Virus record (IMG/VR): IMGVR_UViG_3300047472_000237
Span: 1 to 64,000 of that record
DNA: 64,000 bases
From: a virus
Reading direction: 5' to 3' (one strand)
Part shown: piece by piece, positions 58,109 through 64,000 of the stretch
Layout: each line of letters opens with the position of its first letter
Numbering within the stretch: the stretch's first letter is position 1
Notes under the pieces: model-generated
What the model saw: only the letters and a program-made list of their open reading frames with translations
Database searches by the model: none
Told to the model about the DNA's origin: nothing
Translations under genes and position numbers: made by a program

Positions 58109-59827
58109 ATGTCACAACTACGATGGATCGTTGACGCCGAGAACTTGTCGGCACAGAACTGTTACGGCTCCAAGCTGGGAGTCCACCCGCTGGTCGGGCA
58201 GATGCTCGTGAACCGGGGCATCAACAACATCCCGGAGGCGTACAACTTCCTGAACCCGAACCTCAGAGATCTCCACGATCCGATGCTCATGCACGACATG
58301 CAGCGGGCCGTGCTCCGGATCCGCGAGGCGATCCTGAAGGGCGAGAAGATTGCCGTGTTCGGAGACTACGACGTCGACGGCGTGACGGCCAGCGCGACCA
58401 TGTTCCACGCCCTGACGTACTTCGGCGTGTCGCCCCGCATGTACATCCCCCACCGGCTCAACGAAGGCTACGGCATCAGCCCGCAAGCCATCGAGACCCT
58501 GGCGGCCGAAGGCGTCAAGCTGATCATCAGCGTCGACTGCGGCGTCACGGCCGTGGAGCCGGCGGCGAAGGCACACGAGCTCGGCGTCGACCTGGTCGTG
58601 ACCGACCACCACCAGTGGAAGGACGAGCTCCCGAAGTGCTACGCCATCGTCCACCCGCGCCTCGACAACAAGTACCCCAACCCAGAGCTCTGCGGAGCCG
58701 GCGTGGCCCACAAGGTCGCCTGGGCCTTGGGCAAGGCCATGGAGGGCTCAGAGCGGGTCGCTCCGGCGTACGGAGAGCTCCTACAACAGCTGCTGGCGTT
58801 TACCGCCCTCGGCACCATCGCAGACGTCGTACCGCTCATCGGCGAGAACCGGGTCATCGCCCACCACGGCCTGAAGCGGCTCCCTGAGAGCGTGTTCAAG
58901 GGCCTGCGGGCGCTCATCGTGTCGGCCGGCCTCGACGGCGCGGACATCGACGGCTACCACGTCGGATTCTGTCTGGCGCCACGTCTCAACGCAGCTGGCC
59001 GCCTGGGCCATGCCCTGACCGCCCTGAAGATGCTGACCACCGACACGTGGGAGGAAGCACTCGAGACGGGCAAGTATCTCGAGCAGGAGAACAAGGCACG
59101 ACAGGACACCGAGCGAGCAATCGTCAAGGAGGCGAAGGCCCAGGCGGAAGCAGAGTTCCCCGGCGCGACCGCGTTGGTGCTCACTGGCAAGGACTGGCAC
59201 AGCGGCGTCGTCGGCATCGTGGCCAGTCGCGTCATCGACGAGCGGTACTGCCCGACCATCGTGCTGGTCGACAGCGGCGACGAACTCCACGGCTCTTGCC
59301 GCAGCATCGAGGGGTTCAACCTGTACGACGCCCTGAAGGCATGCGAGCACCACCTCATCCGCTGGGGCGGTCACGCCATGGCGGCCGGCATCAAGCTGAA
59401 GGCAGAGAACCTCGACGCCTTCCGCAGCGAGCTCCAGGCGTACGTGACCGAGCACTGCCCGCCTGAGCTCCTCCAGCGGCGGCTCCTCATCGACGCGTGG
59501 GCGACCATCGACCAGCTGACCGAGAAGCTGATCGACGACATGAACAAGCTGGGGCCGTTCGGCCAGGCCAACCGCAAGGTCATGCTGGCACTGAAGGACG
59601 CGGTCATCGTCGAGTCCCGCGCGATCGGCAAGGAGGGCAAGCACCTCAGCCTGATGATCTCGCAGAAGGGTCGCAAGATCAAGGCCATTGCCTTCGGCCG
59701 GGGCGACGACGCACATCTGGTCCCCACGGACACGCGAGTCGACATTGCGGCCGAGCCGACTATCAACGAGTGGCGCGGCCGTCGTAACGTGGAATTATTG
59801 GTTCGAGACATCGTAGTGAGGGGATAA
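58109..59827 (+). CDS. recJ: RecJ-type single-strand exonuclease
   Basis: 572 residues, full family length. DHH motifs are FGDYDVDGVTA (about 86), ISVDCGVTA (about 138) and VVTDHHQW (about 162, DHH); DHHA1 motifs are GKDWHSGVVGIVASR (about 365), CRSIEGFNLYDALKAC and RWGGHAMAAG (about 423). RecJ degrades 5' single strands in recombination repair. ATG 58109 is 8 nt after the primase stop and follows AAGGACA. Confidence 0.92.
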   Translation: MSQLRWIVDAENLSAQNCYGSKLGVHPLVGQMLVNRGINNIPEAYNFLNPNLRDLHDPMLMHDMQRAVLRIREAILKGEKIAVFGDYDVDGVTASATMFHALTYFGVSPRMYIPHRLNEGYGISPQAIETLAAEGVKLIISVDCGVTAVEPAAKAHELGVDLVVTDHHQWKDELPKCYAIVHPRLDNKYPNPELCGAGVAHKVAWALGKAMEGSERVAPAYGELLQQLLAFTALGTIADVVPLIGENRVIAHHGLKRLPESVFKGLRALIVSAGLDGADIDGYHVGFCLAPRLNAAGRLGHALTALKMLTTDTWEEALETGKYLEQENKARQDTERAIVKEAKAQAEAEFPGATALVLTGKDWHSGVVGIVASRVIDERYCPTIVLVDSGDELHGSCRSIEGFNLYDALKACEHHLIRWGGHAMAAGIKLKAENLDAFRSELQAYVTEHCPPELLQRRLLIDAWATIDQLTEKLIDDMNKLGPFGQANRKVMLALKDAVIVESRAIGKEGKHLSLMISQKGRKIKAIAFGRGDDAHLVPTDTRVDIAAEPTINEWRGRRNVELLVRDIVVRG

Positions 59828-59830
59828 CTG

Positions 59831-60676
59831 TTGCCTAACGAAGTGAAGTCGGAGAGACTTCAACGTATGGCCGCTGAACCCCGCACCAAGTTGAAGTTCG
59901 TCGATGCTCCCGAGTTCAAGGTGCGGAAGCACCGCAAGGAGCTCGACGACATGGCCTTACCTGCCATCCCGCCGGCGTTGCACTACGAACCCGGCCAGGG
60001 ACGTTCTTCCTCCGCTGTCACGTACGTCATGACGCGAGAGGAAGAGCGGGGCCGGTTCCTCCAGCTGAACTGGCTCAAGCGGCAGCACAACACCGCCATC
60101 AAGGACGAGGAGAAGGCCGCCCACTTCGTCAAGCAGATCACGCACCTGGTCGAGTACCTGGTCCGCACGAATCTGCCGCTTGTCTACAGCCAGGTCGCCC
60201 GCAACCTCGCTCGATACCAGAAGCTCGACTGGAACGAATCGGTCAGCGAGGCTCAGCTGTCGCTCATCCGCGCGGTCAACGGGTACAACTGCCAGTTCGG
60301 CATCAAGTTCAGCACTTATGCTTGCCGCATCATCCTCAACGCGTTAAACTCCGCCAACCAGAAGGCGGCGAAGCGGCAGTCCCGAGTGCACGACGCCTTG
60401 GTTCCTGAACACTACGGCGAGTCCGAAGACATCGCTCAGGAAGTGAACCAAGACGTGGAGCTCATCGACGCGATGAACCACGTCCTGTCCGAGAACGCGG
60501 CCGACCTCTCCGACGTGGAGAAGACGGTCGTGCAACGTCGGTACGGCTTGGGCGACCAGGAAGCTCAGACGCTCGAGGAGATCGGCAACGACATCGGCGT
60601 CAGCAAGGAACGCGTCCGCCAGATCCAGAACAAGGCGCTCGGGAAGCTCAAGAAAGCGATGACGGTGTACGCATGA
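59831..60676 (+). CDS. RNA polymerase sigma factor, sigma-70 family
   Basis: 281 residues. Region 2 is at about 110-180 (LVRTNLPLVYSQVARNLARY, WNESVSEAQLSLIRAVNGYN, IKFSTYACRIILNAL) and region 4 at about 220-278 (LSDVEKTVVQRRYGL, TLEEIGNDIGVSKERVRQIQNKALGKLKK). Region 3 is short. The N terminus is basic and unrecognised. It probably directs host polymerase to phage promoters such as the recurring class described here. TTG 59831 is chosen because GAGGGG precedes it; ATG 59868 is possible. Confidence 0.9.
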   Translation: MPNEVKSERLQRMAAEPRTKLKFVDAPEFKVRKHRKELDDMALPAIPPALHYEPGQGRSSSAVTYVMTREEERGRFLQLNWLKRQHNTAIKDEEKAAHFVKQITHLVEYLVRTNLPLVYSQVARNLARYQKLDWNESVSEAQLSLIRAVNGYNCQFGIKFSTYACRIILNALNSANQKAAKRQSRVHDALVPEHYGESEDIAQEVNQDVELIDAMNHVLSENAADLSDVEKTVVQRRYGLGDQEAQTLEEIGNDIGVSKERVRQIQNKALGKLKKAMTVYA

Positions 60677-60972
60677 CCAAGCAGCAGGTTGAAGACGCGT
60701 TGGCGGCCAACGGCACGTGCGGCTTCGAGATCGTCGAACACGTCGATCTCGAGAAGAAGGCACAGATGAAGGCCACCCGCCCCGACCTGTGCTTGGAGCT
60801 CTTGACGCGAGACCGGATGATGAGGTTCATCTCCCACGCGCTCCCTGCCGAGGACATGACGTTCACCCTGAAGTGGTCCACCCTGCTCATCGACCGCAAG
60901 CGCCAGACGGTCACAGACGAGAGATATGCGATCGAGAAGGTCATTCGCCTTGCGGTCGACATCCGTCTGTAG
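60673..60972 (+). CDS. Small hypothetical protein
   Basis: 99 residues, ATGA overlap with the sigma factor gene, so it is likely coupled to it. Alpha/beta, charged, unrecognised. Anti-sigma or co-factor activity is possible from position only. Confidence 0.6.
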   Translation: MTKQQVEDALAANGTCGFEIVEHVDLEKKAQMKATRPDLCLELLTRDRMMRFISHALPAEDMTFTLKWSTLLIDRKRQTVTDERYAIEKVIRLAVDIRL

Positions 60973-60978
60973 CACAAT
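60950..60978 (+). promoter_or_regulatory. Promoter of the leaderless class
   Basis: TTGCGG (60950-60955), 17-nt spacer, CACAAT (60973-60978), 8 nt to ATG 60987. Confidence 0.55.
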
Positions 60979-60986
60979 CGGGCCAT

Positions 60987-61508
60987 ATGGTAAAGGCCAA
61001 ACGCAACGAGCTCGGATACACCCTGTCCTACGGTGGCAAGTCGGCTGAGGCGGTACGCCGGCCCGACCTCTACTTCGACCTGGAGCTCGACGGGGTCAAG
61101 CACAAGGGGTATCTCAAAGGTCTGAAGGACATCTTCTTCGCCTGGGCAGAGGGCAACCCGGTTCAGGCCCAGGGCAAACCTGCGAAGGCTGGCGTCCGCG
61201 AAGTCGAGGAAGAGCCGGCCGGGCGCGGCGGTGGCGGGCGTCGTCCCGAACCGAAGGATCTGGACGCCACCGAGCTCGCTCAGTTCCGCATCCACGCAGC
61301 CGAAACGACACACGAGGCCGTGGCCGCGTACGTCGCCGCCTACAACCTCGAGACCGTCGCCGTCTCGATGGGCAAGAAACCACGACATCAGTTCGAGCTC
61401 CCCCACACTCCGAAGATCGACCCGCCGCTGAAGGCGTGCTATGACCCGGTGCGAGACCAGTACACCTGGCCGAACCTGCACAACCCGGAGCCAAAGTCCG
61501 ACGAATGA
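60987..61508 (+). CDS. Hypothetical protein
   Basis: 173 residues with a Gly/Arg/Glu-rich low-complexity middle (about 65-90) between a beta-rich N terminus and a helical C-terminal part. Unrecognised. Confidence 0.6.
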   Translation: MVKAKRNELGYTLSYGGKSAEAVRRPDLYFDLELDGVKHKGYLKGLKDIFFAWAEGNPVQAQGKPAKAGVREVEEEPAGRGGGGRRPEPKDLDATELAQFRIHAAETTHEAVAAYVAAYNLETVAVSMGKKPRHQFELPHTPKIDPPLKACYDPVRDQYTWPNLHNPEPKSDE

Positions 61509-61510
61509 GC

Positions 61511-61539
61511 TTGCCTTCGCTTCACCCCGCTGGGACAAT
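61511..61539 (+). promoter_or_regulatory. Promoter
   Basis: TTGCCT (61511-61516), 17-nt spacer, GACAAT (61534-61539), leader of about 23 nt with AAGGG before ATG 61569. Confidence 0.65.
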
Positions 61540-61568
61540 GACTCGCGTACCTCAACCGAAGGGCCGCG

Positions 61569-62021
61569 ATGACGATACGACTCGAGAATCCAGCTGACGA
61601 GATCCGCAAGGTGCTGAACGACCGCGACCGTCGTGGTCTCGACGAGTACCTGGTTCAGCTGCGTCCGTACATCGAGCTCAACAACCCGAACACGTCGGAC
61701 ATCGCCCTGATGTGCATCAAGGCCCTCAAGGTGCAGGTGTCGTGCTCCCAGATCACGAACCGCGTCGGCCCCAAGGGCAAGCTGTACGTCCACATCTGGC
61801 CGGGTACGGCGACGGCGCTCAAGGGCCGCGCGGCTGACCGGCTCCTGTCGAACCAGCTGCTCGAGCTCATGGCCGGTCTGTATCACCACGTCGAGCTCAT
61901 GACGCAGCGGATGCAGCTGGCCGGCCTGACCGTTCCCACCCTGACCGGGTCGGCGGCGATGAAGAACATTGTCGCTCAGTTCCAGAACGTGGAAGTCGAC
62001 GACGCCGAAGACGCTGACTGA
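61569..62021 (+). CDS. Hypothetical protein
   Basis: 150 residues, mainly helical, with an acidic end (VEVDDAEDAD). Unrecognised. A single-gene unit between two promoters. Confidence 0.6.
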   Translation: MTIRLENPADEIRKVLNDRDRRGLDEYLVQLRPYIELNNPNTSDIALMCIKALKVQVSCSQITNRVGPKGKLYVHIWPGTATALKGRAADRLLSNQLLELMAGLYHHVELMTQRMQLAGLTVPTLTGSAAMKNIVAQFQNVEVDDAEDAD

Positions 62022-62037
62022 TTCGTGTTGGCCTCCG

Positions 62038-62066
62038 TTGAACGAGACTGTAGAATTGCCGTCTCA
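62038..62066 (+). promoter_or_regulatory. Promoter
   Basis: TTGGCC (62038-62043), 17-nt spacer, TAGAAT (62061-62066), leader with TTGGAGG before ATG 62090. Confidence 0.7.
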
Positions 62067-62089
62067 GTTCAACCCCATTTGGAGGCCGT

Positions 62090-62827
62090 ATGCGTATCGC
62101 CCGATCGTTCCTTTGCTCCTTCCTCGTGCTCACGCTCGTGGGCCTTCTCACTTTGCCGTCCGGTGGCTGTAAGGGCCACATCGAGAACGCGAAGTCCATC
62201 AACGCCCAGGTCAAGCTCAAGACCGCCGAGATCGGGAAGGCTGCGGCCGTGGCGACCGCCCACGTTGTCGCCGCAGACGTAGCGGTCAAGCGGGCCGACG
62301 TAGCCGTCCGCGCGGCGGCCACGCAGCCCTCCAACCCGCCGGAGACCGTACGCCTCCTGAGCGAGGCGACGGACGACCACAAGGTGGCCCTGGCGGAGCT
62401 ACCGAAGGCCGTCGTCGAGCTCAAGAAGGTCGCCCCGGCGACCCAGGCGGTGGCCGTCCTCTCCGACAAGGCAGAGGCCGTAACGGTCAAGGCCGTCGAG
62501 CAGCGTGACGCCGAGCGCGACCATTGGGTCGGATACAAGACGCGACAAGCGTTGCTGAAGGGGGTGATCGGCTTCGGCGGCATTGCACTCGTCCTGGGCG
62601 TGATCACGTTTATCGTCAAGACGAACGGGGCCACGCCCATCCTTATGGCCCTCCGGCAGGTCGGCGGAATTATTGTTCAATTGGCCTTGCGTTTCCTTCG
62701 CTGGTTGGGCAGAATCACCTTCACGTTGGTGACGTTGGGAGCGAATAAGCTGGCCGACATTACCAACGAGAAGTACGAACAGCATGAACAGGCGAAGGCG
62801 GCCGACGCCACGCAGAGCTCCGCGTGA
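62090..62827 (+). CDS. Lipoprotein-like membrane protein (possible lysis factor)
   Basis: 245 residues. An N-terminal signal (RIARSFLCSFLVLTLVGLLTL) ends in PSGGC, a non-ideal lipobox with Cys about residue 27. A long helical stretch (about 30-155) follows, with two transmembrane helices near the C terminus (LLKGVIGFGGIALVLGVITF and VGGIIVQLALRFLRWLG). Lipoprotein plus coiled coil plus C-terminal helix recalls unimolecular spanins, but two C-terminal helices do not fit that model exactly. It may also act in entry or exclusion. A strong terminator follows. Confidence 0.55.
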   Translation: MRIARSFLCSFLVLTLVGLLTLPSGGCKGHIENAKSINAQVKLKTAEIGKAAAVATAHVVAADVAVKRADVAVRAAATQPSNPPETVRLLSEATDDHKVALAELPKAVVELKKVAPATQAVAVLSDKAEAVTVKAVEQRDAERDHWVGYKTRQALLKGVIGFGGIALVLGVITFIVKTNGATPILMALRQVGGIIVQLALRFLRWLGRITFTLVTLGANKLADITNEKYEQHEQAKAADATQSSA

Positions 62828-62845
62828 AGTGAGCTCCACTCAAGC

Positions 62846-62886
62846 CGACGTCAGGCGGAGTGCCCACTCCGCCTGACGTCGTTTTG
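62846..62886 (+). terminator. Strong Rho-independent terminator
   Basis: CGACGTCAGGCGGAGTG (62846-62862) pairs perfectly with CACTCCGCCTGACGTCG (62865-62881), followed by TTTT. Confidence 0.9.
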
Positions 62887-62897
62887 GAGTCAGCTCA

Positions 62898-63635
62898 ATG
62901 GCCGTGAAGATCTCAATCATCAACCACTCCCACAAGGGATACGCGGACACCATCCCCGGCGTCCCATCCCTCGTCGACCTCGCCTTCGCTGATCCCCCGT
63001 ACAACTTCGGCGTCAAGTACGCCGACGATCCGACCAAGGATCGCATGACGCCCGCCGCCTACGAAGACTTCTGTAGCGGCATCATCTACACGATGTCGCA
63101 GAACCTGAAGCCGGGCGGCACCGCCTGGTGGCTGTGCCCGTCGGCGCACATGGACTTCATCCCGGCGCTGATGACCAAGCACGTCGGCCCGCTCATCTAT
63201 CGGATCATCAAGACCGAGACGTTCGCCCAGTACCAGCAGGCGAACTTGACCGACGACTACCGGATGTTGTTCGTGGCCCAGAAGCCTGGCGGCCCGCTGA
63301 CCCTGAACCCGGACGCGATCCGCATCCCGTCCAAGCGGCAGGAGCTCTACAAGGACAAGCGTGCTGACCCGCGCGGTCGCGTCCCCGGCCAGACTTGGGA
63401 GATCCGCCGCCTCCAGGGCACCAGCACCGACCACGTCGACTGGCACAAGGCTCAGCTTCCGCCCGAACTACTCTCACGCATCGCCCTCGGTTGGACAAAC
63501 CCCGGCGACACAATCCTCGATATGTTTGCAGGCTCCGGCAACTTCGCACTCGTGTGCAAGGCCCTCGGCCGCAACTTCTACGGCGTCGATCAATCCCCCA
63601 CGTACGTCGGCAAGATGAAGGAACGGATAGCGTAA
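62898..63635 (+). CDS. DNA methyltransferase (DPPY type)
   Basis: 245 residues. The catalytic motif IV is LAFADPPYNFGVKY (about 28-41) and comes before the AdoMet motif I MFAGSGNFALVCKAL (about 215), which is the beta order of amino-methyltransferases (N6-adenine or N4-cytosine). The target cannot be read from sequence; DPPY is commoner in adenine methyltransferases. No restriction gene lies next to it. Confidence 0.85.
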   Translation: MAVKISIINHSHKGYADTIPGVPSLVDLAFADPPYNFGVKYADDPTKDRMTPAAYEDFCSGIIYTMSQNLKPGGTAWWLCPSAHMDFIPALMTKHVGPLIYRIIKTETFAQYQQANLTDDYRMLFVAQKPGGPLTLNPDAIRIPSKRQELYKDKRADPRGRVPGQTWEIRRLQGTSTDHVDWHKAQLPPELLSRIALGWTNPGDTILDMFAGSGNFALVCKALGRNFYGVDQSPTYVGKMKERIA

Positions 63636-64000
63636 TGTCGAACACCATCAAACTGAACACGTCGCATCGTGATGCCATCCAGCGGAAGCTCATCGAGAAC
63701 AAGTTCAGCCCGCGCGAGAAGCAGCTGGTCCTGGACAACGAGAAGCTGGCCCTGGACGTCTACCACGCCACCTTCTCGCCCTCAGAGCGGAAGAAGATGG
63801 ACGAGCTCCCGGTCGGCTGGCTCCGCCGCGTGCACACCATCCGTGCCCGCCTGGGCGGCGTCGACTTCGGCTACAAGCTGGCCGGCAAGAAGAGCGTACC
63901 GATGCCAGCTGAGAAGTGCGACACGTACAACGAGCAGAGCACCTTCCTGCTCGCCGTCAGCGACGGCCCACTTGCGGTCGAGGCCCGCCGGCTCGAGCGG
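63635..64000 (+). CDS. Hypothetical protein, cut by the window end
   Basis: 122 codons are visible, open to the edge (TAATG overlap with the methyltransferase stop). The pattern KLNTSHRDAIQRKLIENKF ... LALDVYHATFS ... LPVGWL is reminiscent of phage proteins of the nucleotide-modification-associated type 5 group, but this is a weak impression. Confidence 0.55.
   Translation, partial: MSNTIKLNTSHRDAIQRKLIENKFSPREKQLVLDNEKLALDVYHATFSPSERKKMDELPVGWLRRVHTIRARLGGVDFGYKLAGKKSVPMPAEKCDTYNEQSTFLLAVSDGPLAVEARRLER

Overview
This window is part of a tailed double-stranded DNA phage genome, of GC content estimated by eye at about 60-65%. Every gene I support lies on the + strand. A lambda-type tape measure, a G/GT-style frameshifted tail chaperone, a tail tube and no sheath point to a long, flexible, non-contractile tail (siphovirus morphology). 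The host cannot be named from the sequence. No integrase, repressor or recognisable endolysin is visible, so the lifestyle is open, and the genome probably continues beyond at least the right edge, where the last gene is cut.

Layout. (1) 1-9843: accessory/early arm of about 20 small, mostly unrecognised genes. Many have a private promoter of one recurring design (TTGGCG or TTGCCT, a 16-17 nt spacer, then TAxxxT) with the start codon only 5-12 nt after the -10, so the mRNAs should be leaderless or nearly so. Large non-coding stretches here carry iteron-like TTCACG repeats, a duplicated ATAGGATCC element, CTCCA-rich tracts and a 28-bp recombinase-type site. (2) 9844-34544: packaging and virion module: small and large terminase, an HNH gene, portal, scaffold-like protein, major capsid, connector/neck proteins, tail terminator, tail tube, frameshifted chaperone, tape measure, distal tail proteins and a 1367-residue tail hub/tip protein. 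An aberrant tRNA-like element lies in this block. (3) 34639-44788: a metallophosphoesterase with an HTH, an SNF2 helicase, an SSB-like protein, a RecD/Dda-type helicase, class I ribonucleotide reductase (beta then alpha) and a DUF3489 protein. (4) 44828-49352: DNA hypermodification cassette, opened by a roughly 310-nt structured RNA with its own promoter and followed by an amino acid:DNA transferase-like protein, an FAD enzyme, a GNAT acetyltransferase, a P-loop 5-hmdU DNA kinase candidate and a separate kinase helical-domain protein. (5) 49372-64000: HNH genes, a thymidylate synthase/dUMP hydroxymethylase homolog, tRNA-Met(CAT), a nucleoside deoxyribosyltransferase-like protein, family A DNA polymerase, dCMP deaminase, a VRR-type nuclease, primase-helicase, RecJ, a sigma-70 family factor, a lipoprotein-like membrane protein, a DNA methyltransferase and a cut gene.

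How it fits together. dCMP deaminase would supply dUMP; the thymidylate synthase homolog would make 5-hydroxymethyl-dUMP; the phage polymerase would incorporate it; the kinase pair would activate 5-hmdU in DNA; the transferase would attach an amino acid; and the FAD lyase and GNAT would trim and acetylate it. The logical end product is an acetylated 5-aminomethyl-deoxyuridine. The phage sigma factor is a candidate reader of the repeated promoter. The most novel items are the structured RNA placed directly upstream of the transferase gene, a second pseudoknotted element inside the same cassette, and the genome-wide leaderless promoter design.
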